Assembly: GCF_004023625.1 (NCBI RefSeq)
Contig: NZ_RPDJ01000007.1
Location: 248,001-312,000 of the forward strand
DNA: 64,000 bases
Direction of reading: 5' to 3'
Source: Streptomyces cavernae
GTDB lineage: Bacteria; Actinomycetota; Actinomycetes; Streptomycetales; Streptomycetaceae
In this document: positions 7,989 through 15,605 of the stretch, in pieces
How positions within the stretch are numbered: position 1 is the first letter of the stretch
Layout: each line of letters starts with the position of its first letter
The notes under the pieces: generated by a model
Told to the model about the DNA's origin: nothing
Seen by the model: the letters and a program-made list of their open reading frames with translations, nothing else
The model's database searches: none
Translations under genes and position numbers: made by a program

Positions 7989-8038
7989 TTCTGTAAACAG
8001 AAGTTCTTCGGTGTCCTTCCACGTTCTTCTGTCAGAAG
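7989..8038 (+). promoter_or_regulatory. Two related palindromes upstream of the GntR operon promoter
   Basis: TTCTGT-AA-ACAGAA lies at 7989-8002 and CTTCTG-T-CAGAAG at 8026-8038. Both share the TTCTGT/CAGAA half-site and lie immediately upstream of the candidate -35 box at 8041. Paired similar palindromes at this distance look like activator or repressor sites. Confidence 0.5.
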
Positions 8039-8040
8039 CG

Positions 8041-8069
8041 TTGACGAAACAATCGCGCCTTCGTACCTT
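8041..8069 (+). promoter_or_regulatory. Candidate promoter of the GntR-DHDPS-dehydratase operon
   Basis: TTGACG (8041-8046) and TACCTT (8064-8069) have a 17-bp spacer, giving a predicted start near 8076 and a leader of about 94 nt before the gntR ATG at 8170. Confidence 0.5.
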
Positions 8070-8091
8070 CATCCGCGTCGTACTTCGTACG

Positions 8092-8133
8092 TCATATATG
8101 AGACGTGATACGTGAGATGACATACGTGAGATG
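8092..8133 (+). promoter_or_regulatory. Candidate GntR operator: palindrome plus 12-bp direct repeats
   Basis: The perfect palindrome TCATATATGA (8092-8101) is followed by two exact copies of atacgtgagatg (8108-8119 and 8122-8133; 14-bp period), just downstream of the predicted transcription start. FadR/FCD-type GntR proteins usually autoregulate from such sites. The AT-rich tatat core stands out against the surrounding GC-rich DNA. Confidence 0.5.
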
Positions 8134-8169
8134 CCAACCCCGGGATCTCCGTGACACCGAGAGGCGCGC

Positions 8170-8826
8170 ATGACCTCTGTGCCCACGCCGATCCCCTCCC
8201 GCACGCAGTTCGTGCTGGAGGGAATCAAACACCGCATCCTTACAGGGCAGTTGACGCCCGGCCAGGCCCTGGTCGAGACCGAGCTGGCCGCCCAGTTCGG
8301 GGTGTCGAAGACCCCCGTGCGGGAGGCGCTCAAGACCCTGGCCGGGACCGGACTGGTCGTGATGAGCCAGTACAAGGGCGTCACGGTGCGCATGGTGGAC
8401 GCGGACATGGCGCGCGAGGTCTACGACGTGCGGCTGCTGCTGGAGCCGGAGGCGCTGCGGCGGGCGGTCCGGCGCGGCGCGTCACTGGACGTGGCGCGGG
8501 ACGCGCTCAACCGTTCCGACCAGGCCGCCGACACCGGCGAACGCTCCCTCGCCAACCGGGAGTTCCATCGGGCGCTGTACACGTCCTGCGGAAACCCACT
8601 GCTCGGCCGGATGCTGGACGAGGTGCGGGACCAGGCCGCCCTGGTCTCGGCCGTGGCCTGGGCCGCGGACCCGTCCTGGGAGCGGGAGGCCGCCGAACAC
8701 CGGGAGATCCTGCGGCTCGCCCTCGAAGGTGACGCCGACGGCGCGGCCAGTGCCCTGTACGCGCACATCGCGTCGTTCGTGGAGCGGGCCTTCCCCGCCA
8801 CCGATGGAGAGGACGATCAGGCATGA
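8170..8826 (+). CDS. GntR family regulator (FCD/FadR subfamily)
   Basis: 218 residues. The N-terminal winged helix spans residues ~10-75 (LTPGQALVETELAAQFGVSK, then TPVREALKTL, a classic FadR-type helix-turn-helix). The C-terminal FCD ligand domain has EVYDVRLLLEPEALRRAV, the metal-site pattern ANREFHRALYTSCGN (His) and AAEHREILRLALEGD (His). The ATG at 8170 begins MTSVPTP. It is the first gene of a three-gene operon with ATGA overlaps, so it is probably an autoregulator whose effector is a sugar-acid intermediate of the two enzymes behind it. Confidence 0.9.
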   Translation: MTSVPTPIPSRTQFVLEGIKHRILTGQLTPGQALVETELAAQFGVSKTPVREALKTLAGTGLVVMSQYKGVTVRMVDADMAREVYDVRLLLEPEALRRAVRRGASLDVARDALNRSDQAADTGERSLANREFHRALYTSCGNPLLGRMLDEVRDQAALVSAVAWAADPSWEREAAEHREILRLALEGDADGAASALYAHIASFVERAFPATDGEDDQA

Positions 8827-9737
8827 GCAGGGGCACGGCGTTCGAGAACGAGCGAGCGGCGCTCGCCGATGTCGTGGCGATCCCGGTGACCCCGTTCGCC
8901 GAGGACGGCACCGTCGACCGCGACGCCCACCGGGCCCTGCTGTGCCGGCTGCTCGACGGCGGCATCCGCACCCTCACACCCAACGGCAACACGGGCGAGT
9001 TCTACGCCCTCAGCCCCGAAGAGCGACGCCTGGTCACGGAGTTGACGATCGAGGAGGCCGGGGAGCGGGCGGTGATCCTGGCCGGGGTCGGGCACGACGT
9101 GCCCACCGCCGTCGCCTCCGCCCGGCACGCCCGCGAACTGGGCGCACGGATGGTGATGGTCCATCAGCCGGTGCACCCGTACGTCGCGGAGGGCGGCTGG
9201 GTCGACTACCACCGGGCCATCGCGGAAGCCGTGCCCGAGTTGGGCGTGGTCCCGTACATCCGCAATCCCCTGCTGGACGGCGGCCGGCTCGCCGAACTCG
9301 CCGACGACTGCCCGAACGTGATCGGCGTGAAGTACGCCGTGCCGGACGCGGCGCGCTTCGCCGGCTTCGCCCGGGACGCGGGGCTCGACCGGTTCGTGTG
9401 GGTGGCGGGGCTCGCGGAGCCGTACGCCCCCTCGTACTTCTCGGCGGGCGCGACCGGCTTCACCTCCGGTCTGGTGAACGTCGCCCCGGCGGTCTCGCTG
9501 AACATGATCGAGGCGCTTCGATCCGGCGACTACCCGGCCGCCATGAAGGTGTGGGAGCAGATTCGCCGCTTCGAGGAACTGCGCGCCGCCAACGGCTCCG
9601 CCAACAACGTGACCGTGGTGAAGGAGGCCCTGGCCTCGCTCGGTCTGTGCCGCCGCGACGTCCGTCCGCCGAGCAAGCCGCTGCCGGAGGCGGAGCGGGC
9701 CGAAGTCGCCGACATAGCGTCGGGGTGGTCGCTATGA
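8823..9737 (+). CDS. DHDPS/NAL family lyase, probable 2-keto-3-deoxy sugar-acid dehydratase or aldolase
   Basis: 304 residues, ATG overlapping the gntR stop by 4 nt. TIM-barrel family features are the NGNTGEFYAL loop (position of the GxTGE motif), Tyr145 in VPYIRNPLL and Schiff-base Lys170 in GVKYAVPDA. The family covers 4-hydroxy-tetrahydrodipicolinate synthase, N-acetylneuraminate lyase, KdgD and 2-keto-3-deoxypentonate dehydratases. The partner downstream is a sugar-acid dehydratase, so a 2-keto-3-deoxypentonate (or hexonate) substrate is the best inference, giving alpha-ketoglutaric semialdehyde (dehydratase) or pyruvate plus aldehyde (aldolase). Sequence alone does not separate these. 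Confidence 0.82.
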   Translation: MSRGTAFENERAALADVVAIPVTPFAEDGTVDRDAHRALLCRLLDGGIRTLTPNGNTGEFYALSPEERRLVTELTIEEAGERAVILAGVGHDVPTAVASARHARELGARMVMVHQPVHPYVAEGGWVDYHRAIAEAVPELGVVPYIRNPLLDGGRLAELADDCPNVIGVKYAVPDAARFAGFARDAGLDRFVWVAGLAEPYAPSYFSAGATGFTSGLVNVAPAVSLNMIEALRSGDYPAAMKVWEQIRRFEELRAANGSANNVTVVKEALASLGLCRRDVRPPSKPLPEAERAEVADIASGWSL

Positions 9738-11485
9738 CGCGCCCCGAGGGTTCCGTGAAGCGTCCGGAGGAGCTCAGAAGCCACCAGTGGTACGGAAGCG
9801 GCGTCTCGTCGGGGCTGCGCTCCTTCAGTCACCGGGCCCGCACCCGGCAGCTCGGCTATCTGCCCGAGGAACACATCGGCAAGCCCGTCATCGCGATCCT
9901 CAACACCTGGTCCGACATCAACCCATGTCATGTACACCTCCGTGAGCGCGCTCAGGCGGTCAAGCGGGGCGTGTGGCAGGCCGGCGGCTTCCCGCTCGAG
10001 TTCCCGGTGTCGACCCTCAGCGAGACCTTCCAGAAGCCGACCCCGATGCTCTACCGCAACATGCTCGCGATGGAGACCGAGGAACTGCTGCGGTCCTACC
10101 CGGTCGACGGCGCGGTGCTGATGGGCGGCTGCGACAAGTCCACCCCGGCGCTGCTCATGGGCGCGGCCAGCGTCGACCTGCCGGCCGTGTTCGTGCCCGC
10201 CGGGCCCATGCTGCCGGGCCACTGGCGCAACGAGGTCCTCGGCTCGGGCACCGACATGTGGAAGTACTGGGACGACAAGCGGGCCGGGCTCATCGGCGAC
10301 TGCGAGATGTCCGAGCTGGAGAGCGGTCTCGCCCGCTCGCCCGGCCACTGCATGACCATGGGCACGGCGTCCACGCTGACCGCCGCCGCCGAGGCGCTGG
10401 GCGTCACGGTCCCCGGGGCGTCCAGCATTCCCGCCGTCGACTCCGGGCACGACCGGATGGCCGCCGCCTCCGGGCTGCGGATCGTCGAACTCGTCCACCG
10501 GGACCGCAAGCTGAGCGACATCCTCACCGCGGAGGCGTTCGAGGACGCGGTGACCTGCGTGCTCGGGCTCGGCGGCTCGACGAACGCCGTCATCCATCTG
10601 ATCGCCATGGCCGGCCGGGCGGGGGTCCGGCTCACGCTCGACGACTTCGACCGCATCGCCCGCACGGTGCCCGTGCTCGCCGACGTCCGACCCGGCGGCC
10701 GGACCTACCTCATGGAGGACTTCCACTTCGCGGGCGGCCTGCCCGGGTTCCTCTCCCGGATCACCGACCTGCTGCACCTGGACCGGCCGACGGTGTCGCA
10801 CGAGACGATGCGCGAACAGCTCGACGGTGCGCTCGTCCACAACGACGACGTCATCCGCACCCGCGACAACCCCGTCGCCGCCGAGGGAGGTGTCGCCGTG
10901 CTGCGCGGCAACCTCTGCCCCGACGGCGCGGTCATCAAGCACATCTCCGCCGAACCGCATCTGCTCGAGCACACCGGGCCCGCGGTCGTCTTCGACGACT
11001 ACAGGACGATGCAGCGGACCATCAACGATCCCTCGCTCGACATCACCCCGGACAGCGTGCTGGTACTGCGCAACTCCGGGCCCAAGGGCGGCCCCGGGAT
11101 GCCCGAGTACGGGATGCTGCCCATCCCCGACCGGCTGCTGAAGCAGGGCGTCCGGGACATGGTGCGGATCTCCGACGCCCGGATGAGCGGCACCAGCTAC
11201 GGCGCCTGCGTGCTGCACGTGGCACCGGAGTCGTACATCGGCGGGCCGCTCGCCCTGGTGCGCACGGGGGACTCGATCACCCTCGACGTCGAAGCACGCA
11301 CCCTCCGGCTCAACGTCCTGGACGAGGAGCTGGAGCGCCGCCGGGCGGAATGGACGCCGCCGCCCCAGCGGTACGAACGCGGGTACGGCGCCCTCTACAA
11401 CGAACAGATCACCCAGGCCGACACCGGCTGCGACTTCGAGTTCCTCGCCCGGCCGGGGAAGGTGCCGGACCCCTACGCGGGGTGA
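9734..11485 (+). CDS. IlvD/Edd family sugar-acid dehydratase (pentonate/arabinonate type)
   Basis: 583 residues from the ATG at 9734, overlapping the previous stop by 4 nt; a much longer frame upstream is antisense-free noise. The family dehydrates dihydroxy acids or aldonates using an Fe-S cluster and Mg2+. Candidate cluster ligands are Cys65 (INPCHVH), Cys133 (GGCDKSTPALLMGAASVDLP) and Cys206 (SPGHCMTMG); the spacings of 68 and 73 match those I recall for L-arabinonate dehydratase. The CDKSTPALLMGA form marks the sugar-acid branch rather than IlvD of valine synthesis. The product, a 2-keto-3-deoxy acid, would be the substrate of the DHDPS-family neighbour. A fragment of a sugar permease follows directly after the stop. 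Confidence 0.88.
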   Translation: MTRPEGSVKRPEELRSHQWYGSGVSSGLRSFSHRARTRQLGYLPEEHIGKPVIAILNTWSDINPCHVHLRERAQAVKRGVWQAGGFPLEFPVSTLSETFQKPTPMLYRNMLAMETEELLRSYPVDGAVLMGGCDKSTPALLMGAASVDLPAVFVPAGPMLPGHWRNEVLGSGTDMWKYWDDKRAGLIGDCEMSELESGLARSPGHCMTMGTASTLTAAAEALGVTVPGASSIPAVDSGHDRMAAASGLRIVELVHRDRKLSDILTAEAFEDAVTCVLGLGGSTNAVIHLIAMAGRAGVRLTLDDFDRIARTVPVLADVRPGGRTYLMEDFHFAGGLPGFLSRITDLLHLDRPTVSHETMREQLDGALVHNDDVIRTRDNPVAAEGGVAVLRGNLCPDGAVIKHISAEPHLLEHTGPAVVFDDYRTMQRTINDPSLDITPDSVLVLRNSGPKGGPGMPEYGMLPIPDRLLKQGVRDMVRISDARMSGTSYGACVLHVAPESYIGGPLALVRTGDSITLDVEARTLRLNVLDEELERRRAEWTPPPQRYERGYGALYNEQITQADTGCDFEFLARPGKVPDPYAG

Positions 11486-11520
11486 GGCGCCTCCGGTGGG
11501 GGGCGGCCGGGTGAGAATCC

Positions 11521-11571
11521 TGGAACCACTTCCTGTTCGCGCTGATGTTCCTCAGCAACCAGGAGAAGCAG
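11521..11571 (+). pseudogene. Scrap of a MalG-type sugar ABC permease
   Basis: Seventeen codons read WNHFLFALMFLSNQEKQ, which matches the segment after the EAA loop of CUT1 permeases (typically WNEFLFALTFL...EKxTLPVG). The match stops abruptly after EKQ, and the sequence to 11735 gives no continuing permease. It lies 35 nt after the dehydratase stop, where a transporter gene would be expected in this kind of operon. It is short, so the call depends on pattern memory. Nothing else was recognised in 11572-11720 apart from an aaaggagt ribosome-binding site before the next ATG. Confidence 0.5.
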
Positions 11572-11735
11572 AGTCGACAGCCGCCGACCCGAATGAACGG
11601 CGAGGGTTGGTGTGCCAACCATCGGTCTTACGCCAGCTCCACAGACCTGACATCCAGCCAGCCCGGCGGTAGACCCAGTCAGCTTGAACTTCACCGACTG
11701 GGCGCTCCGAACCTGTCCGCCGCGAAAGGAGTCCG

Positions 11736-12692
11736 ATGAACCACGACTCCCTCGTCCTGCGGATCGCCGGCCGCCCGGTCGGCCGCTACATCACCCGCCC
11801 GGAAATCCCGGCCCGGCTCTCGCCGCGACCGTACCTGCACCCGGTCATCACCCTGGCCGGCACGGCCGTCACCGAACTCGGCCCCGCCGACCACCTCCAC
11901 CACCTCGGCGTCGGTGTCGCCGTTCCCGACGTCGAGGGGCACAACCTCTGGGGCGGCCGTACCTTCGTCCAGGGCCAGGGCCCCACCGAGCTCGACAACC
12001 ACGGCACCCAGCGGCACACCGCCTTCCAGCTCCGCGACCCCGACGGATTCGTGGAGGAACTGCGCTGGGTGGCCGCGGGCAGCGAACTGCTGCGCGAGCG
12101 GCGCACCGTCGCGGCCACCGAACTCACCGAGACCGCGTGGGCGTTGGACTTCACCAAGATGGTGGCCCATTGGGACTCCGGCACCATCGGCATGCTGAAC
12201 CATGACCTGGGCTTCTACCAGGACCATGTGAAGGCGCTCGGCACCGACGAGTTCCGCGGTATCCCGCAGCCCATCGGCCCCGGCGGCAAGCGGGTCCAGG
12301 TCTCCAACCCGGTCGACGGCCTCGGTGTGTTCAAGAGCTCCGAGAACAAGGAGGCGGCATGGAAGTTCATCGAGTTCGCCCTGTCCAAGGCGGAGAACTC
12401 CAAGTACAACGAGGCCGCGGGCCAGGTGCCGGCGAACAACGATGCCGCGGGGAACGCCTGGGTCTCCGAGGCGGAGCCGACCAAGCTCGCCGCCCAGGCC
12501 CTCACCGACGGATCCACCACCATCGTCCAGCTCCCCTACTACCTGCCGGACTGGAACACCCTCTCCAAGGCCGACAACGAGCCTGCCTTCCAGAAGGTCC
12601 TGAACGGTTCGATGAGCGCCGAGGACTTCCTGAACTCGATGGCCGACCAGCTCAACAAGGCGCAGAAGGAGTGGAACGAGCAGAAGGGCTGA
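11736..12692 (+). pseudogene. In-frame chimera: PmoA/DUF6807 N-terminus joined to sugar-binding-protein C-terminus
   Basis: An intact 318-codon ORF with a good aaaggagt site, but its halves belong to different families. Residues 1-~140 (LVLRIAGRPVGRYITRPEIP, DHLHHLGVGVAVPDVEGHNLWGG, ETAWALDFT) are the start of a cytosolic PmoA-like DUF6807 protein that is normally ~300 residues. Residues ~141-318 (MVAHWDSGTIGML, VFKSSENKEAAWKFIEFALS, PYYLPDWNTLSKADNEPAFQ) are the C-terminal lobe of a CUT1 extracellular solute-binding protein, without its signal peptide or N-lobe. The junction is near nt 12157. Neither half should function. The most likely origin is a deletion between two co-directional genes; a collapsed assembly is the alternative. 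Confidence 0.8.
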
Positions 12693-12713
12693 CCACACCT
12701 TCCCTCGGACGAC

Positions 12714-12757
12714 GAGACCGGCGGCGGAACAGCGGCTCGCGCGCCGCCGCCGGTCTC
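12714..12757 (+). terminator. Hairpin after the chimeric ORF
   Basis: A perfect 14-bp stem (gagaccggcggcgg at 12714-12727 pairing with 12744-12757) with a 16-nt loop, 22 nt after the stop codon. It was presumably the native terminator of the solute-binding-protein gene. Confidence 0.75.
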
Positions 12758-12849
12758 TCCCCTCCGCCGCCTGTGTGTACCGCACCAGGCGGATGCGAAT
12801 CCTTGATTCCTTTGCTGTTCACCTCTGTCCGAAAGCGAGGCACGACAAC

Positions 12850-13100
12850 GTGTTCCTCACGCGCAGACAGATCGCGGCGGCCGCTGCCGCCGTACCGCTC
12901 GCCGTGGCGGCGCCGGCCCCCGTCTCCGCGGGTTCCGCCCCGCGAGGACCCGCCCGCGGGCGCACCCTCCACATCGCGGGTGACTCCACCGCCGCCCAGA
13001 AGTACGCCCCGGCGGCGCCCGAGACCGGCTGGGGCATGGCCCTTCCCTTCTTCCTCCATGAGAAGCTGACGGTCGCCAACCACGCCGTACACGGGCGTAG
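12850..13100 (+). pseudogene. 5' fragment of a rhamnogalacturonan acetylesterase (SGNH hydrolase)
   Basis: A GTG at 12850 starts FLTRRQIAAAAAAVPLAVAA, a signal peptide (possibly Tat-type, with a TRRQ motif). The block-I esterase motif TLHIAGDSTAAQKY (GDS nucleophile) and ETGWGMALPFFL...NHAVHGRS follow, typical of RG acetylesterases that remove acetyl groups from pectin. The match ends at GRS near nt 13100. Beyond it the frame runs open to 13494 only because it reads the antisense of the GH43 remnant. About two thirds of the enzyme, including the catalytic Asp/His block, is missing. Confidence 0.8.
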
Positions 13101-14116
13101 TTTTGCCGTCGCGTTCGGCGATCGCCGGGGCCCAGGCGTGTCCGTCGGCCCAGGACACGTCGGGCCCCAGGTCGAGGATCACACCGTGGTCCTTCCAGTT
13201 CACCAGGTCCTTGGAGGAGAAGGCCTTGAACCGGGTGCCGCTCCAGCCGGGGCAGCCGTCCGTCGTCGGGTAGATCCAGTAGCGGCCGTTCAGGTACTTG
13301 ATGTCCGGGTCGGCGTAGAGGCCGGGCAGGACCGGGCTGCGGGCCGGCACCGCCTCGACGGTCCAGACGCGTTTCGTGCCGTCCGCCGCCGTGACGGTGT
13401 ACTTCTGGCACCTGCGGAAGTCCCGGCGGGTGCCGGACTCCGGGCTCACCGTCGCACCCTCAGCCACCCACAACTTCGGCGCCAGCCGCCGTAGAGCCGC
13501 TTCACCGACGTCCGGCTCCATCGGCAGCACGACCTTCGACGTCTCCTCGGTGACGACCGCGTACGCCTTGAGGTCCTTCGCCGTCGCGTCCATCACCGAC
13601 GCCGGGGTCTCGGGGTACGCGGCGAGCAGCCGGTCGTACTCCGCCTGCGTCACCGGCAGCAGCCGCTGGTCGGTCCAGTTGACCAGGTCGGTGGACTCCC
13701 AGACCATGACGGACTTGCTGCCGTGCCGCTGGACCTGGTCCCAACTGCCGCTGGAGTTCTGGTACATGCGCAGGTCGGTGGCGATCAGATAGAACTTGTC
13801 GCCCTCGGGGGAGCGGATCACGAACGGGTCGCGCAGGCCCTTCTCACCGATGGTGGAGGTGAGGACCGGCTTTCCGGCGTTCAACTCCCGCCAGTGCAGG
13901 GGGTCGTTGCCCCGGCTCAGCGCATAGCGGATCTGCTCGCCGTCAGCGGTGCCCCTCCCCGGTGAAGTAGGCGAAGAGGTAACCCGCGTACGGGCGTTGC
14001 TTGTCGTGCGTCACGTTCGGTGCTCCGGCTGGTGCGGCGGTGCTGGGCGGGGCGGTGAGCAGGCTCAGGAAGAGGGCCAGCAGGGGCAACAGCAGCGTGC
14101 GGGTGCGTCTGCTCAT
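13101..14116 (-). pseudogene. Fused, truncated and frameshifted GH43 glycosidase remnant
   Basis: The start ATG at 14114-14116 opens a secretion signal (SRRTRTLLLPLLALFLSLLT) and the GH43 N-terminus (YAGYLFAYFTGEG). An extra G in a G-run near 13957 shifts the frame to an immediate stop. In the other frame the protein resumes (LNAGKPVLTSTIGEKGLRDP, FYLIATDLRMYQNSSGSWDQ, WESTDLVNWTDQRL). Near 13655-13668 it switches to a second GH43-type protein: a linker/Ig-like part (YPETPASVMDATAKDL, YTVTAADGTKRVWTVEAVPA), then a second catalytic start (PVLPGLYADPDIKYLNGRYW). This breaks off at the acetylesterase junction near 13101. GH43 enzymes are arabinanases/arabinofuranosidases/xylosidases. The gene cannot make a working enzyme. 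Confidence 0.78.
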
Positions 14117-14223
14117 GACACATCCTGTGGGGGTGTGGTGGATTCTGTTGGAAGAGCTGCCCCTTCGAAGTGTCACCAGTGGTACGACGAGCGTCAATCG
14201 ATGTGGATGGGATCGGGGCGGTT

Positions 14224-14234
14224 CGAAATTTTCG
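14224..14234 (+). promoter_or_regulatory. CGAAA-N-TTTCG operator-like palindrome before the pectate lyase
   Basis: CGAAATTTTCG at 14224-14234 has perfect 5-bp arms around one base, and a second ctttcg follows at 14240. Streptomyces LacI-family regulators of plant-polysaccharide genes bind such GAAA/TTTC palindromes. It sits in the 239-bp divergent gap between GH43 and the PL9 gene and could serve either. Confidence 0.4.
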
Positions 14235-14355
14235 ATCGCTTTCGTCTGGACCACGGCAACCCTTTCCGGCCACGGCGGCGACCAGTGTGCAGAGACGGGG
14301 CTTGGCTCCCCCTCGCCCCGTCTCCGCCTCCCTCCGCCCAGGAAAGGAAGGTCCC

Positions 14356-15513
14356 GTGCGTCTCGACACCGGACGCCACCGCAGAACCCGCACCCTCTCC
14401 ATCGCGACCGCGGTCGCCGTCACCGCCTGTGCGGGCGGCGTCTACCTCGGCCTCCAGTCCGGCGGCGGCGCCCGGGCGGCCACGACGACGGTCACCGTGT
14501 CGACCACGGCCCAGTTGGAGTCGGCGGTCGCGCGTGCGACGGCCGGGACCACGATCCAGGTGCGCGGCGGCACCTACTACCCGGCCAACACTCTCAAGTC
14601 GACGGCGAACGGCACCGGTTCGGCCCGGATCACGCTCACCGCGTACGGCAGCGAGAAGGTGAGGATCGACGGCTCGAAGCTGGCCGCCGGCTCCTGGCTG
14701 GCCGGGATCTACGGCGACTACTGGACCGTCTCCGGCATCACCTTCCAGAGGTCCCCGGCCCAGGGCTTCGTCGCCACCTCGTCCGTGGGCGGTGTCTTCA
14801 GGAACCTCGTCACGGCGAACAACGGCGACTCCGGGTTCACCCTGCGCGGCGACGGCACCACCGGCAACCTCGTGCAGAACCTGGACAGCCACGGCAACTA
14901 CGACGCCGCGAGCCACGGCCAGAACGCCGACGGCATCGCCATCAAGTTCGGCTCCGGCTCCAACAACAAGGTCACCGGCGCCCGGCTCTACAACAACGCG
15001 GATGACGGACTTGACCTCTGGCAGTTCTCCTCGCCCGTCACCATCGAGCACTCCTGGGCCTTCGGCAACGGCAAGAACCGCTGGAACGACGCCGCCTTCG
15101 AGGGCAACGGCAACGGCTTCAAGCTCGGCGGCGGTGGCGCCTCCGTCGCGCACGTCGTCAACAACAACGCGGCCTGGGACAACACCCTCCACGGCTTCAC
15201 GGAGAACTCCAACACCGGTGCGATCGCCCTGAACCGCAACACCGCCTACGCCAACGCGGCGACCGGCTTCTACTTCGCCACCGGCAAGGCCCGGCTCGGC
15301 AAGAACCTCGCGGTGAGCAACAAGAAGGGCACCTCGAAGCTCGGGTCGTCCGCCGTCTCCGCCGGCAACAACTGGGACAGCGGCATCGCCACCCCCGCCT
15401 TCAAGTCGACGGACGCCACGACTGCCCACGGCGCGCGGGGGTCCGACGGCTCGCTGCCCGCGACGGCCTTCCTGACGACCGGCTCCACCACCATCGGCTC
15501 GACGATGAACTGA
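14356..15513 (+). CDS. Secreted pectate lyase, PL9 family (right-handed beta-helix)
   Basis: 385 residues from a GTG at 14356 with a ggaaaggaagg ribosome-binding site. The signal peptide occupies ~1-37 (LSIATAVAVTACAGG ... ARAA). A beta-helix rich in Asn/Gly repeats follows. Ca2+-site aspartates are Asp192 (NADGIAIK), Asp216, Asp217 and Asp220 (NADDGLDLW), and Lys256 (NGFKLGG) fits the catalytic base. Their spacing (24, 1, 3 and 36 residues) equals that recalled for Dickeya PelL (D209, D233, D234, D237, K273). It cleaves polygalacturonate by beta-elimination outside the cell. It is the only intact polysaccharide-degrading gene among broken neighbours and ends at a strong terminator. Confidence 0.88.
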   Translation: MRLDTGRHRRTRTLSIATAVAVTACAGGVYLGLQSGGGARAATTTVTVSTTAQLESAVARATAGTTIQVRGGTYYPANTLKSTANGTGSARITLTAYGSEKVRIDGSKLAAGSWLAGIYGDYWTVSGITFQRSPAQGFVATSSVGGVFRNLVTANNGDSGFTLRGDGTTGNLVQNLDSHGNYDAASHGQNADGIAIKFGSGSNNKVTGARLYNNADDGLDLWQFSSPVTIEHSWAFGNGKNRWNDAAFEGNGNGFKLGGGGASVAHVVNNNAAWDNTLHGFTENSNTGAIALNRNTAYANAATGFYFATGKARLGKNLAVSNKKGTSKLGSSAVSAGNNWDSGIATPAFKSTDATTAHGARGSDGSLPATAFLTTGSTTIGSTMN

Positions 15514-15554
15514 CGGCACCGCGCCCAGAAGAGGAAAAAGACCAGCCGGAACAA

Positions 15555-15595
15555 GAGGAGGGGCCCGCCGGACACGCGCCGGCGGGCCCCTCCTC
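15555..15595. terminator. Strong bidirectional hairpin terminator
   Basis: A perfect 17-bp stem (15555-15571 with 15579-15595; gaggaggggcccgccgg arm) and a 7-nt loop lie between the convergent PL9 gene and the RG lyase remnant, 41 nt after the PL9 stop and 10 nt beyond the lyase stop. Confidence 0.9.
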
Positions 15596-15605
15596 CATGG
15601 GGGCC

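Noticed and set aside
9734..11485. Valine/isoleucine dihydroxy-acid dehydratase (ilvD)
   Set aside because: The CDKSTPALLMGA motif, cysteine spacing and operon with a GntR and DHDPS-family enzyme favour the sugar-acid branch.
12652..13100. Continuation of the GH43 frame beyond the junction
   Set aside because: It reads antisense to the acetylesterase fragment and the solute-binding-protein terminator; no similarity to GH43.
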